39,323 nt of DNA from the NCBI GenBank assembly GCA_900318015.1, contig ONJB01000014.1, forward strand, positions 1 through 39,323, written 5' to 3'. This document shows positions 24,248 through 33,330 of the stretch, piece after piece. A model generated the notes under the pieces. It did no database searches and was not told the DNA's origin. It saw nothing but the letters and a program-made list of their open reading frames with translations. The number at the start of each line of letters is the position of its first letter. Within the stretch, counting starts at the first letter, position 1. The DNA comes from an uncultured Bacteroidales bacterium. Lineage in GTDB: Bacteria > Bacteroidota > Bacteroidia > Bacteroidales > UBA932. Both the position numbers and the translations under genes were made by a program.

Positions 24248-25749
24248 TGGGAACCTATACCAAATCGAGCATCAACCGGGCGCCGCGCCCGCGCTCCGAG
24301 CGTCTCAGGGAGTCCGGCGCGACCATCGTGTCCACGTCGACCTCGCCCATGAGCGGCGCGGGTTACATCCCCTCCGGAAGCAACCACACGCACGCGAATC
24401 TCGACGCGCTGAACATGATCACCGTGGACGACGGCTACATCTACCTCACCGACACGTACACCGACGAGACCACCCAGGAGCAGGTGACCGAGACCGTCAA
24501 GGTCAAGGCCGGCTACGCTGACAAGGCCGCGGCGAACGCCGACGGCTACACCCTGGACTGGTTCATCCCGGTCACGGTGAACGGCGTCCTCACCCTGAAG
24601 CTCAACCCCGTCTACGCCGGTCTCTGGGCGGAGGGCTGGATCACCGCTGGCGGTATCGGCACGGGAGGTGGCGGGGGCGGTGGCGCCTCGTACCTGTGGG
24701 AGCTCGACGACGTCTCCCTCGGGACGCTCGGCAGCGGAAACCTCCTCGCCTGGAACGGCACGGCCTGGACGAACATCGACCAGTCCACCATCACGCCGGA
24801 CCTCACCGGCTACGCCACGCAGAGCTGGGTGACCGGCCAGGGCTACATCACGAACGAGAGCGACCCCGTCTTCTCCGCGTCGGCCGCGGCCGGGATCACG
24901 GCCAGCGACATCACCGCCTGGAACAACAAGACCTCCAACACCGGCACGGTGACCTCCGTCACCCTGACCTCCGGCACCGGCATCACGGTCTCGAACTCCG
25001 GCACGGCCATCACGACCTCCGGCTCCCGGACCATTTCCATCTCGTCCGCCTACCAGGTCTACATCGAGCACGGCGAGAACGCCTACGGCTGGGGCGACCA
25101 TGCGAACGCCGGCTACCTGACCGCCGTCCCCAAGGCGACGGACAGCGTCATCGGTGGCTTCCAGACCGGCTACTCCGAGAGCGGGAAGAACTACGCCGTC
25201 AAGATGTCCGGCAACAAGGCCTACGTCAACGTCCCCTGGACGGACACCATCTACACGCACCCGACCAATGGCGCCAACACGACCATCTCCGCCGCCAACG
25301 GGAAGGTCCTCTCCTCCATCACTGTGGACACGATGGGCCACGTCACGGCCGTCGCCGCGAAGACCCTGGCGGCCGCCGACATCCCGGCACTGGACTACCT
25401 GCCGCTCACCGGGGGCGAGCTGACCGGCGACCTGTGGCTGCACACCCGGGGCCTCAACTATGGCAGCAAGCTCTGGTTCGGCGACAAGGGTAGCGGGGAT
25501 GGCTATGTGTACCTGTACGAGGACGAGGACGATCACCTGCGAATCCATGCGGCCGACGGCATCAGGCTGTCCACAGGAGACGGCTACGGAATCCTCATGG
25601 ACAACAACGTCACCCTGAACAGCGCGAAGTCCTTCACCCTGGGCAACGGCGTCCTCACCTGGGACTCCAGCGTGAACGCCTGGAAGCTCTCCGGAAACCT
25701 CTACGCCACCGGCTTCATCACCTCCGGCGCAGCCAACCCTAACAGCTAA
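24247..25749 (+). CDS. Tail fibre or tip protein with Gly hinge (500 aa)
   Basis: Residues 1-135 are soluble beta-rich (KSSINRAPRPRSERL; MITVDDGYIYLTDTYTDETT). A run of seven Gly (about 139-146) acts as a hinge. The distal part has fibre repeats: LTGYATQSWVTGQGYITNES, SDITAWNNKTSNTGTV, a Thr/Ser-rich beta stretch, and VSAANGKVLSSI-like triple-helix segments, ending LSGNLYATGFITSGAAN. YATQSW..GQGY repeats are common in Bacteroidales phage fibres. No enzymatic motif. Confidence 0.7.
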   Translation: MGTYTKSSINRAPRPRSERLRESGATIVSTSTSPMSGAGYIPSGSNHTHANLDALNMITVDDGYIYLTDTYTDETTQEQVTETVKVKAGYADKAAANADGYTLDWFIPVTVNGVLTLKLNPVYAGLWAEGWITAGGIGTGGGGGGGASYLWELDDVSLGTLGSGNLLAWNGTAWTNIDQSTITPDLTGYATQSWVTGQGYITNESDPVFSASAAAGITASDITAWNNKTSNTGTVTSVTLTSGTGITVSNSGTAITTSGSRTISISSAYQVYIEHGENAYGWGDHANAGYLTAVPKATDSVIGGFQTGYSESGKNYAVKMSGNKAYVNVPWTDTIYTHPTNGANTTISAANGKVLSSITVDTMGHVTAVAAKTLAAADIPALDYLPLTGGELTGDLWLHTRGLNYGSKLWFGDKGSGDGYVYLYEDEDDHLRIHAADGIRLSTGDGYGILMDNNVTLNSAKSFTLGNGVLTWDSSVNAWKLSGNLYATGFITSGAANPNS

Positions 25750-25752
25750 GCC

Positions 25753-27501
25753 ATGGCACACGCAAACGGTAAGATATACAGGGACGCCTCGACCAACCCT
25801 CCCTACGGCATCGACGCCCGCGGGGACGTGGCCGTCGTCGTCCAGCGAAGCACGGGAGACTGGGGCCAGCTGTGCGGCGACGTGGACAAGAACGGCGCGG
25901 ACGTGAACAAGGTGAACATCCACTCCGTCCACAAGCCGGTCCGCTCCGATCTGCAGGGCGGGACGGAGCAGGAGGTCAAGGTGCCGGCGAAGTACGGCTT
26001 TGCCATCGACACCAAGGCGGCGGGCTCCGGCACGCTGTCCTTCATCCAGCAGCTGCGGAGCCAGGGCGCGAGCTACGCCCACTGGCGCTGGAACAAGCCC
26101 CGGGGAGAGGGCCGCAGCCCGAAGGAGCACTACCGCATCGACGACTTCGACGGCTACCGTCACGGCCAGCTTCCGTACAGGACGCCGGCCTTCCTGACCC
26201 GTCTCTCCGCCAGCCAGATCTCCATCAACGGGGGCCAGCCGCTTTCCGTGGAGATCGCCCGGAGATCCACGAAGACCGAGACCCTGACTTCCACGTCCTT
26301 CGTGCTCAATGACGCCTATGATGTCACGGTCCTTGTCACCATCGAGGATCCGAATCCCGAGAGCGCCGCGTCGTATATGAACTGGGATGTCGACGGCGAC
26401 TTCCAGATCAGCCTCATCGACTCCAACGGTCGGGTCGTAGACTCGGACTACCAGACCGGCTTCGGCATCCAGACCGGCAACCTTCCGCAGGCCATCTCCC
26501 TGCATTTCGAGGGATGGCATTCCCTGGAGGGATACCAGGGCCCGTTCCGTATCCAGTACCGGCTGCACATGGCCAATGATACCTACTACAACGATGGATC
26601 CAACGATGTCTACATTCCGGTCACACTGAAGATAGACACCGTATATGCCGCGACGCTCACGATGTCGAAGACCGGCCAGGACGGCGTGGTCGTGCGTCCC
26701 GGCGGCATTGAGGCCGAATGGAGGGAGAACGGCTACCGCGCCCGGGAGACCGTCTTCGGCGCGAACGCCTCCTGGCCCATCGCCGTGGTGGAGGTGTACA
26801 ACGGCAGCACCACGCAGCGGAAGATCTGCCTGGTGCCGAACTCCGGCTTCATCTCCTTTCAGCGCATAGGCATCACCATACAGCCTCGGCAGGCCACCAA
26901 CGCGAAGGACATCATCGTCTACCTGCTCTATGGAAACTACAACCAGATCTTCCCCGACATGCAGCGCCAGGTGGACTACGGCGACCTCTCGCTGGCCGAC
27001 TCCTACGTCCTGACCTGCGCCCCGAATTGCTACAACGAGCTGGGCATCCTTCCGGACGATCCGGAGCCGTTCATGTTCTACCAGGAGGACTGCCAGGGCG
27101 CCCGCTTCGACTACCGGGGCGGAACGTATCAGGCGAACCTGGAGCCGCAGGCGAACGGCTTCACGGAGAACGATCTGCTGCTGGACCGCCTGCGCCTGGC
27201 GTGGGACTTCAGCGCGGACAACGTGCCGGTCGCGACGGACATCGTCTTCCACCTGGACATCTACAACGAAGACGAAGAGCTCCTGCAGAGCGACGTGCAG
27301 ACCGTGGCCGTGCCGGCTACTTCGCACTGGTACGGCTCCATCCTCTTCGACATCAACCTCGTGACCGAGTCGCTCGCCCCCTTCGAGATGTGCGCCCGAA
27401 TGTGGGCGGACGTCGGCGGCGACATTTACTATGTCAACTTCTACCCGCAGGCCGTCGCCGTGACTCCCCCGGCGCTCTATCCGCTCGGCTGGCAGGATTA
27501 A
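25753..27501 (+). CDS. Tail/baseplate-associated protein (582 aa)
   Basis: Begins MAHANGKIYRDASTNPPYGI and DARGDVAVVVQRSTGDWGQL, followed by a charged stretch (WRWNKPRGEGRSPKEHYRID). The rest is repeated beta domains (TLTMSKTGQDGVVVRPGGIE; KDIIVYLLYGNYNQIF; VYNGSTTQRKICLVP). It has no hydrophobic segment and very GC-ending codons. Homologues of this N-terminal pattern sit in tail modules of Bacteroides phages. It lies between two fibre genes, so structural. Function in the tip is unknown. Confidence 0.6.
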   Translation: MAHANGKIYRDASTNPPYGIDARGDVAVVVQRSTGDWGQLCGDVDKNGADVNKVNIHSVHKPVRSDLQGGTEQEVKVPAKYGFAIDTKAAGSGTLSFIQQLRSQGASYAHWRWNKPRGEGRSPKEHYRIDDFDGYRHGQLPYRTPAFLTRLSASQISINGGQPLSVEIARRSTKTETLTSTSFVLNDAYDVTVLVTIEDPNPESAASYMNWDVDGDFQISLIDSNGRVVDSDYQTGFGIQTGNLPQAISLHFEGWHSLEGYQGPFRIQYRLHMANDTYYNDGSNDVYIPVTLKIDTVYAATLTMSKTGQDGVVVRPGGIEAEWRENGYRARETVFGANASWPIAVVEVYNGSTTQRKICLVPNSGFISFQRIGITIQPRQATNAKDIIVYLLYGNYNQIFPDMQRQVDYGDLSLADSYVLTCAPNCYNELGILPDDPEPFMFYQEDCQGARFDYRGGTYQANLEPQANGFTENDLLLDRLRLAWDFSADNVPVATDIVFHLDIYNEDEELLQSDVQTVAVPATSHWYGSILFDINLVTESLAPFEMCARMWADVGGDIYYVNFYPQAVAVTPPALYPLGWQD

Positions 27502-27521
27502 CCCCTAACAATGTCAACTAT

Positions 27522-27734
27522 ATGCAGCAGAAAAACACCTTAACCAACAAAGACCGGCTCCTCCTCGGCCTGAGAGTCATCCTCATGCTCATCTGGGCGG
27601 TCGCGACCTTCTGGACGTTCTCCACGGCCATGACCCACGGCGCGGGCGTCGACAAGGTCGTCGCGGGCATCCTGCTCGCCTTCAACGCCTACGCGCTCTT
27701 CCGCGTCGGCAAGCGCATCTGGGACGAAACGTAG
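27522..27734 (+). CDS. Small membrane protein, holin candidate (70 aa)
   Basis: ATG 27522 opens MQQKNTLTNKDRLLLGLRVI. There are two hydrophobic helices: about residues 14-33 (LLGLRVILMLIWAVATFWTF) and 41-60 (GVDKVVAGILLAFNAYALFR), with a charged tail (VGKRIWDET). Two helices in 70 aa fit a class II holin or a virion-associated membrane protein. It sits within the tail genes rather than beside the amidase, which weakens the holin idea. Confidence 0.55.
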   Translation: MQQKNTLTNKDRLLLGLRVILMLIWAVATFWTFSTAMTHGAGVDKVVAGILLAFNAYALFRVGKRIWDET

Positions 27735-27740
27735 AAGGCC

Positions 27741-28157
27741 ATGAAGAAGATAGACATCCAGAACGCGGTGAACGCCTTCGGGCGGATCCCCGTGAACAAG
27801 GTCAAGAACGACCAAGTCCGGAACACCCTCATCTACGACTACCGGAAGCTCCGGAAGGCCTCCCGGGAGATCGAGCAGGAGCGCCTGGACCTCGTGGAGA
27901 AGTTCCGCGAGGACTTCGCCGACGAGATGCTCGACGTCCAGGTCCTCCGGGAATCCGGCAGGCCCGTCGTCGACCATGACGAGTTCCTGAGGGCCGAGGC
28001 CTCCATGAACCGGCTCATCCAGAAAATGTTCCAGGAGGAGATCGCCGAAGACCTCGAGCTCGTGAAGGTCTCCATGGACGACTTCGCGAAAGCCGTCAAG
28101 GACGGAGAATACACCTTCGAGGATATCGCAGCCCTGGACGGGGTGATCCTCGAATAA
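27741..28157 (+). CDS. Helical structural-module protein (138 aa)
   Basis: A charged, all-helical protein (KKIDIQNAVNAFGRIPVNKV; REIEQERLDLVEKFREDFAD; MNRLIQKMFQEEIAEDLELV; FEDIAALDGVILE). Possible coiled-coil dimer. It sits between a small membrane protein and the Ala-rich fibre, so a fibre chaperone is conceivable. Unrecognised. Confidence 0.6.
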   Translation: MKKIDIQNAVNAFGRIPVNKVKNDQVRNTLIYDYRKLRKASREIEQERLDLVEKFREDFADEMLDVQVLRESGRPVVDHDEFLRAEASMNRLIQKMFQEEIAEDLELVKVSMDDFAKAVKDGEYTFEDIAALDGVILE

Positions 28158-28170
28158 AACCATACACGCT

Positions 28171-29724
28171 ATGCCCCAAGTAACCCTCGAAAACGGACGG
28201 CTGCATTCGGATATCCGGATGCACGTCGCATTGAAGGACAATAACGTGGCCATCGACTGGTCCACCCTGTCCGAGATCCGCGCATATCTCTACAGCGTGG
28301 AGCAGAAGCAGATTGCTGGACCGTGCACCGTCACGCCGAATGGAACGGACCTGGTGTGCGACTACAGCGCTGACGCCCCGCAATACGAAGGCCTGCAGCG
28401 AATCATTGTGCGCTGCGTCTATGAAGGCCGCACGAAGACCTATGACGCCGCCGCCCTGAACCTCGTCGCTTCCACGGACGACCTCGCCGGTGACCCCGTT
28501 GTCATCGACGACCCGGAAGTGGACATGGAGATCGTCGTTACAGACGTCGAGTCGTCCATCCTCGACGGCGCCATCCAGGCAGCCCTGGACGCCGCCGAGC
28601 TCGCCACCGCGAAGGCGGAACTGGCCGCTGCGAAGGCTGCCCTCGCTGCAGCTGCTGCGGACGCCGCCAATGCGGCCGCCCTGCTCGCCGATGCGAAGGC
28701 TGCCCTGGCTGCCGCGAAGGCGGAGCTCGCCGATGACGCCGCGACGAACGCGAACACAAAGGCCGCTCTGGCCAATTCCAAGGCCGCTCTCGCCGCCGAG
28801 AAGGCGCAGGCCGCACAGGATGCGGCGGACCTCGCACAGCAGAAAGCAGCCCTGGCTGTTGAGGCTGCCGAGCTCGCCACGCAGAAAGCAGCCCTGGCCG
28901 CCTCTGCCGCCTCTGCCGCAAACAATGCCGCAGATGCCGCTTCTACGGCTGCCGACAATGCCAACACGAAGGCCACCCTCGCTAACACGAAGGCTGGATA
29001 CGCCCAGGATCAGGGAGACTATGCTAAGGCTCAGGGAGACTATGCTAAGGGACAGATCGACGGTGCAAAGGGCACTTTCGAATCCCTGGACGAGCGCCTG
29101 ACGCACAACGAGCAGATCTCCATGTACCTGGAGGAGACGACCGACCCGACGAACGAGCATTACCGCGACGAATACCTGCGCGTCCTGGCCGTCCTGTATC
29201 AGGCCATCACGGATGCGAAGGCCGCCATCGCCCAGACCGAGGCCGCCACGTTCGATGCGAATTCCGCTGCCGGCGCCGCGACCGCTGCCGTGATGCAGGC
29301 CCTGCAGGCCGCCGGTATGGCGGAAGAGATGGCGAACCTCGCCCAGGCGGCAGCAGCTGCCGCGACGGCCGCCATGAATGCCGCCAAGGGAAACTACGGC
29401 TCTCTGAACGAGCGCCTCGTCGCCATCGAGGCCGGAAAGCAGGACGTCATCGAAGACCTGTCCGAAATCCGTTCCGGCGCCGCCGCCGGCGGGACCGCAT
29501 ATCAGAAGCCGGCCGACGGTATCCCGGGGACGGATCTGGACGAAACCGCCCGGGGCTCCCTCTCGAAGGCGGAGTCTGCCGTCCAGCCTGGCGACCTGAA
29601 TCCGGTTGCCTCTTCCGGCAACTATCAGGACCTCTCCAATAAGCCCGCCAACCTGTCCGAATTCACGAACAACGTCGCCGTCGTCTTCGTGGAGAGCGAG
29701 GATCCGCTCAGCATCTACCGATAA
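28171..29724 (+). CDS. Tail fibre with long Ala-rich coiled coil (517 aa)
   Basis: N-terminal beta domain (MPQVTLENGRLHSDIRMHVA; EIRAYLYSVEQKQIAG). Residues about 130-300 form an Ala/Glu/Lys-rich helix with heptad spacing (DAAELATAKAELAAAKAAL), ending in DYAKAQGDYAKG encoded by a 21-nt tandem repeat (29011-29052). A second Ala helix covers about 340-410, and a beta end contains NLSEFTNNVAVVFVESEDP. The design is a trimeric fibre shaft. The Ala-rich shaft is also encoded by repetitive DNA that is likely to vary in length. Confidence 0.7.
   Translation: MPQVTLENGRLHSDIRMHVALKDNNVAIDWSTLSEIRAYLYSVEQKQIAGPCTVTPNGTDLVCDYSADAPQYEGLQRIIVRCVYEGRTKTYDAAALNLVASTDDLAGDPVVIDDPEVDMEIVVTDVESSILDGAIQAALDAAELATAKAELAAAKAALAAAAADAANAAALLADAKAALAAAKAELADDAATNANTKAALANSKAALAAEKAQAAQDAADLAQQKAALAVEAAELATQKAALAASAASAANNAADAASTAADNANTKATLANTKAGYAQDQGDYAKAQGDYAKGQIDGAKGTFESLDERLTHNEQISMYLEETTDPTNEHYRDEYLRVLAVLYQAITDAKAAIAQTEAATFDANSAAGAATAAVMQALQAAGMAEEMANLAQAAAAAATAAMNAAKGNYGSLNERLVAIEAGKQDVIEDLSEIRSGAAAGGTAYQKPADGIPGTDLDETARGSLSKAESAVQPGDLNPVASSGNYQDLSNKPANLSEFTNNVAVVFVESEDPLSIYR
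29011..29052 (+). repeat. 21-nt tandem repeat in the fibre gene
   Basis: The unit CAGGGAGACTATGCTAAGGC(T) occurs at 29011-29031 and again from 29032, encoding QGDYAKA/QGDYAKG in the distal shaft. It may be a site of slippage that changes shaft length by seven residues. Confidence 0.6.
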
Positions 29725-29739
29725 TTCCATACCAACTTT

Positions 29740-29775
29740 ATGAAAGTCAAATTCACCAAACTCGCAGCGCTATGA
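29740..29775 (+). CDS. Mini-ORF, possible leader peptide (11 aa)
   Basis: ATG 29740 opens an 11-codon frame (MKVKFTKLAAL) whose stop overlaps the next start (ATGA, 29772-29775). It could couple translation to the fibre gene or be a remnant of an N terminus. Weak evidence. Confidence 0.25.
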   Translation: MKVKFTKLAAL

Positions 29776-31472
29776 GCAACAAACAGGGAAACATCAAGGA
29801 CTATGACGGTAACTACGTCTCGCCGACTACCGTCACGCACCTCGTATATGACGCCGCGAAGAACCAGGCTCTCTCGCAGACCCTGGCAGACACCCCGGAC
29901 CGGACCGCCCTGGGCTTTCCGGTTTTCTCCACGGTGACCGCCTATTCCGCCGGCGACATCGTCTTCTACAACAACGGACTCTGGAAGTTCACCGCCGACC
30001 ACGATGCCGGTGCATGGAACGGCGCCCAGGTTGAGGCCTACAGCGTCAAGGACTTCGTGGACGACTCCGTTCCCGAAGACGCCCAGCTGGCCGAGAACAT
30101 CAAGAGCTGGGCTAAGCGTGACGCTCTGAATGTCGGCGACGACTGGACGGATGCCATCCGGACCACGGCCGGCGACCAGAGCGTCGATTCCGCGAAGGGC
30201 GCCCGGATCCTGAGTATCGTCGCCCAGACCGATTTCGCCGCGTCGGCATTCAAGACCACCGGCTTCAACCTGCTTCATGATGCCGTGGGGGTCGGTGATG
30301 GATTCTATTTCCCCGTCCCCGCCCTGGCCTTCGGTGTCTTCGGTACGGCCGCTCAGCCGAACGGCGTCCTGTTCACGAGCAACGCCAATCAGAAGCTCAC
30401 CCCGACGGTCCGCTTCAAAGCCCTGTCCGCCGGCGTTCCTTCTTCCGTCAATGACGGCAGCGCCTGCGCCTACACGGATTCGAACGGCTACCGCTTCTTC
30501 ACCTGCACGGAGCCCGGCTACATGATCGTGAGCGGAATCGCCCTCGCGAACACCTGCGCGCATATCGCCTGGAGCCGCCGCTACGACGAATTCATCTCGC
30601 CGACCGAGGCTTCGGACGCCGGCAGCTCCATCTCCCTGTCCACCATCCTTGCCGCCGTCCATAGCGACGTGTCGAAGCTGCTGACCGTCGGCCGTGGCGC
30701 CGGTCTCGTTTCCGACCGTATCGACTTCGACGGGACGAAGGCCGTCTGGACGCGCAAGGTGGCTCGGGTGCAGCCTACCTGGACGCGGAGCGAGCTGGAT
30801 GCAGAAACCGGCCTGTACACCTACACCGCCGCCATCTCCGCGATGGCTTCCGGAGGCCTCGCCGAATTCGAGGGTGCGAACAAGCCCGCCATCTCCGTGG
30901 AGGGCACCACGCTGACCTACTACAGCGCGAGTTCCACGGCAGAGACAGCCTACGTCAAGTACGAGTTGGCCACCCAGGCCACCGGCAACGTCTCCCTGAG
31001 CAACCAGCTGACCATCGAGGACTGGGGCCTGGAGATCCTCGTCGGCGCCTCCGGTTCCGCGATCGTCACCACCCAGTACGCTCAGAGTTATCCGGACGCG
31101 CTGGCCCAGTTGCTCTCCGAAATCGACCGGAAGATATCCCTCGTCATCAGCGAGGCCATCGCCGCCATGAACGAACGGTTCTCAATCGTGGAGGCCGCGC
31201 TCCGCGATCCTCGCCAGCGTATCAGCCTGTCCGTGGAGAATCTCGACGCCGCGAACATCTCTCGCTTCGGCGTTCCCCTTTGCCTGGAGAGCTCCGTCGC
31301 CGGCGCTCCTTCTGCCGCTAATGTCCCTGACAACTGGGACCAGAAGACGATGGGGGTCTGGGCTGGCTATCCTCTCTTCGTCGGTCAGATCTATTCCGAC
31401 AAGTCGAGCGGTAAGATTTACATGGCCTACCGCGTCAACGCCTTGACGGGCGACTGGAAACTGCTGAACTAA
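29772..31472 (+). CDS. Tail fibre/tip protein upstream of the DGR target (566 aa)
   Basis: The N-terminal 90 residues include the fibre-attachment-type stretch STVTAYSAGDIVFYNNGLWK with FTADHDAGAWNG (an aromatic, Gly-rich motif similar to carbohydrate-binding repeats). Then follow a beta-rich middle and a C-terminal helix-turn region (LAQLLSEIDRKISLVISEAI), ending with GVWAGYPLFVGQIYSDKSSG and a final strand WKLLN. No signal peptide. The final ~70 residues resemble fibre tips. It is the last fibre before the diversified protein, with 14 bp between the two genes. Confidence 0.65.
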   Translation: MSNKQGNIKDYDGNYVSPTTVTHLVYDAAKNQALSQTLADTPDRTALGFPVFSTVTAYSAGDIVFYNNGLWKFTADHDAGAWNGAQVEAYSVKDFVDDSVPEDAQLAENIKSWAKRDALNVGDDWTDAIRTTAGDQSVDSAKGARILSIVAQTDFAASAFKTTGFNLLHDAVGVGDGFYFPVPALAFGVFGTAAQPNGVLFTSNANQKLTPTVRFKALSAGVPSSVNDGSACAYTDSNGYRFFTCTEPGYMIVSGIALANTCAHIAWSRRYDEFISPTEASDAGSSISLSTILAAVHSDVSKLLTVGRGAGLVSDRIDFDGTKAVWTRKVARVQPTWTRSELDAETGLYTYTAAISAMASGGLAEFEGANKPAISVEGTTLTYYSASSTAETAYVKYELATQATGNVSLSNQLTIEDWGLEILVGASGSAIVTTQYAQSYPDALAQLLSEIDRKISLVISEAIAAMNERFSIVEAALRDPRQRISLSVENLDAANISRFGVPLCLESSVAGAPSAANVPDNWDQKTMGVWAGYPLFVGQIYSDKSSGKIYMAYRVNALTGDWKLLN

Positions 31473-31486
31473 AAACATCAGAAGCT

Positions 31487-32785
31487 ATGATCAAGAAATT
31501 TACCAACGAAGCCGCTTACGCGGCAGCCGGTAAGCCGGTAACCGAGAGCCGGGTGGCGCAGATCGCCGACTCCAACGAGGTAAAGATAGATGGCGTGAAC
31601 GTCCTCGTGCCGGTTCCCGGAGACGGCGACGCCGTCTTTATCGACGAGAGCGGCAAGGATCGCTTCGTCCGTTTCGATACGATCAACAAGGCCCTCCTGC
31701 CGGCAGGCTGGACGCACGTCGGCTATGCGTTCGCGCAGCGCGGAAAGACCTACAAGGTCCTGGACAAGAATTTCCCGTCCGCCGGCTTCCAGTGGGTCGG
31801 CGGCTGGCAGCACGCTATCACGGCAATCTCCGCCACGACTATCAAGTTCTGGCTGAAGATGAAGGGCGACTATGCGACCTTCGTCCCTATCGAGGTGACC
31901 CTCACGTCTGCCGAGATCAATGCGACCACGGCCGCCGAAATCGACGCGGCCATCGACGCGGCCGGAAATGCCGGCAACGTAGGCTACGCCAATCACGGCT
32001 GGTGGGCTTTCCTGGACGGCGACCGCATCATCGTACAGTGCGACTTCAACGGAGACTATCGTCAGAACGCCACCTCTGACGGCACCCACGCCCTGGTGGG
32101 CTGCACGATGCAGCACATCACCTATCGCGACATGCCGTCCAACTCCTATGTCATGAGGAGCACCCTGACCTCCACGACATCCGCCTACATGAACATCGAG
32201 AAGGGGTACGCCTACGCATCGGTCTCCGGTTCGACGCCCAACGCGAACGTCCCCATCGGTTCCGCTTCGACCGTGAACAAGAACTCCTTCGACAATTCTG
32301 AGTACTGCGCCGATCTCCGCGCCTTTTATGGAGACTATCGCACCTATTTCCTGGCGCAGATGGTCAAGTATCCGCATCCGGACTACGGCGCCTTCGCGAT
32401 GATCGACGCGGATGAGATGACCCGCCGCTACGCGAACCTGACATTTACGAAGAAGGACGGCGAGACGACCGGCTTCCTTTTCCCGGCCCTTCATACGGCG
32501 GTCTCCGTCGGCTATGGCACGGGGAAGTACGCTCAGGGCAGATGGCACCTCTCCGACATCACGGACGGAGTCGAGTATATGCACGACGAGACGATGGCGA
32601 AGATCCAGGAGGCGCAGAGGAGGATGAACACAACCCTCCTCACCCATACCGTCACCCGCTGGTTCGCCCGTCGGTACAACGTCACCAACGCTTGGTTTTT
32701 CACCTCGACGCGCGGCACCCTCAGCTCCAACGGCGTCAACCACGCTTATCGCTGTCAGGCGGTCACGCTTTGCCGACTGGATTAA
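31487..32785 (+). CDS. DGR target (diversified tail-tip) protein (432 aa)
   Basis: The final 45 residues carry the variable repeat (residues 388-427) and only five more residues, LCRLD, follow. Around the VR, NAWFFTSTRGTL...RCQAV resembles the C-terminal C-type-lectin fold of DGR target proteins, with fixed scaffold residues and variable positions on loops. Residues 1-190 (GKPVTESRVAQIADSNEVKI; DGVNVLVPVPGDGDAVFIDE) are beta-rich. The gene follows the tail fibres and lies directly upstream of the Avd-like gene, TR and RT, the usual order. Likely a receptor-binding adhesin whose tip is retargeted by the DGR. Confidence 0.88.
   Translation: MIKKFTNEAAYAAAGKPVTESRVAQIADSNEVKIDGVNVLVPVPGDGDAVFIDESGKDRFVRFDTINKALLPAGWTHVGYAFAQRGKTYKVLDKNFPSAGFQWVGGWQHAITAISATTIKFWLKMKGDYATFVPIEVTLTSAEINATTAAEIDAAIDAAGNAGNVGYANHGWWAFLDGDRIIVQCDFNGDYRQNATSDGTHALVGCTMQHITYRDMPSNSYVMRSTLTSTTSAYMNIEKGYAYASVSGSTPNANVPIGSASTVNKNSFDNSEYCADLRAFYGDYRTYFLAQMVKYPHPDYGAFAMIDADEMTRRYANLTFTKKDGETTGFLFPALHTAVSVGYGTGKYAQGRWHLSDITDGVEYMHDETMAKIQEAQRRMNTTLLTHTVTRWFARRYNVTNAWFFTSTRGTLSSNGVNHAYRCQAVTLCRLD
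32648..32767 (+). repeat. VR: DGR variable repeat (VR)
   Basis: 120 nt, aligned without gaps to the TR (33331-33450). Of 120 positions, 105 match and 15 differ. All 15 differences are at adenines of the TR (A to C, G or T). All 85 non-adenine positions are identical; the TR has 35 adenines. The changes alter 11 of 15 AAY codons, for example AAT to TTT (residue 404) and AAC to CGC (409), TCC (414) and GGC (416). The pattern is a direct record of A-specific mutagenic retrohoming. Confidence 0.97.
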
Positions 32786-32796
32786 ACTTAATCTTC

Positions 32797-32823
32797 GCCG
32801 GGGCCGCTCCGTCGGTCCCCGGC
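32797..32823 (+). promoter_or_regulatory. Hairpin downstream of VR
   Basis: GCCGGGG (32797-32803) pairs with CCCCGGC (32817-32823). The inner CCG/CGG pair adds three base pairs with one bulged T, around a 6-nt loop. It sits 29 bp after the VR end, before the Avd-like start (32843). In known DGRs a hairpin or cruciform just downstream of VR assists homing. It might instead be a terminator or attenuator, but no T-run follows. Confidence 0.6.
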
Positions 32824-32842
32824 ATACCCCCGTAACGTCACG

Positions 32843-33328
32843 ATGGCAAGAGGAAACAAGGCGCAACGGGACCCCTTCGTGGATATCCCGGCAGAGGCGA
32901 AGGAAATGCTCCGCCATATCCATCCGGCCGTACAGCACATGCCGAAGGCTGAACGGATGGACGGCGCGGGCGCCGAGCTCAAGCGCGCCGCCTATGCCAT
33001 CATCAGGGAATACTATATGGCCTACTATGCCCCGAGCCGCAAGGTGAAGGGGGAGCATATCCTGCAGATGGTCGGCTGGTACGGTCATCTGCAGGCGGCC
33101 TTGGAGATCGCTTGCCGGCAAGGGGTCCTGATGGACCGCTTCCGGCTTCCGATCGCCGAAAGGATGGAGAGGATCGAGGAAGGTATACTCAAGTGGAACA
33201 GCTCGATGTCGGCCCAGCGTCAGGAATCGGCCAATGCTCCGGAGGAAGATGTCTCCGGCGCGGCCGGTCAGCGACTATGGGTAAAAGGGGACGGGGTGTC
33301 ATTTACACCAGCATCAGACTCGTCCTAA
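32843..33328 (+). CDS. avd: Avd-like DGR accessory protein (161 aa)
   Basis: An all-helical protein with HIHPAVQHMPKAERMDGAGA, LKRAAYAIIREYYMAYYAPS, GEHILQMVGWYGHLQAALEI and LPIAERMERIEEGILKWNSS, matching the four-helix bundle of Avd proteins. Avd forms a pentamer that binds RT and TR RNA and is required for mutagenic cDNA synthesis in known DGRs. It lies between the target and TR, and its stop (33326-33328) is two bases before the TR. The disordered acidic tail (about residues 125-161) is longer than in the Bordetella phage protein. Confidence 0.75.
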   Translation: MARGNKAQRDPFVDIPAEAKEMLRHIHPAVQHMPKAERMDGAGAELKRAAYAIIREYYMAYYAPSRKVKGEHILQMVGWYGHLQAALEIACRQGVLMDRFRLPIAERMERIEEGILKWNSSMSAQRQESANAPEEDVSGAAGQRLWVKGDGVSFTPASDSS

Positions 33329-33330
33329 AC

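Noticed and set aside
23752-27327. Very long minus-strand open frame (1191 aa) and similar ones at 13386-14963, 21929-24181, 28096-29730 and 31478-33121
   Set aside because: Each lies opposite well-supported plus-strand structural genes. Strong GC preference at third positions removes stops from the antisense frame; the products are low-complexity and match no family.
27511-27543. ATG mini-ORF (10 codons) overlapping the start at 27522
   Set aside because: Too short and in a different frame from the membrane protein; no leader features.
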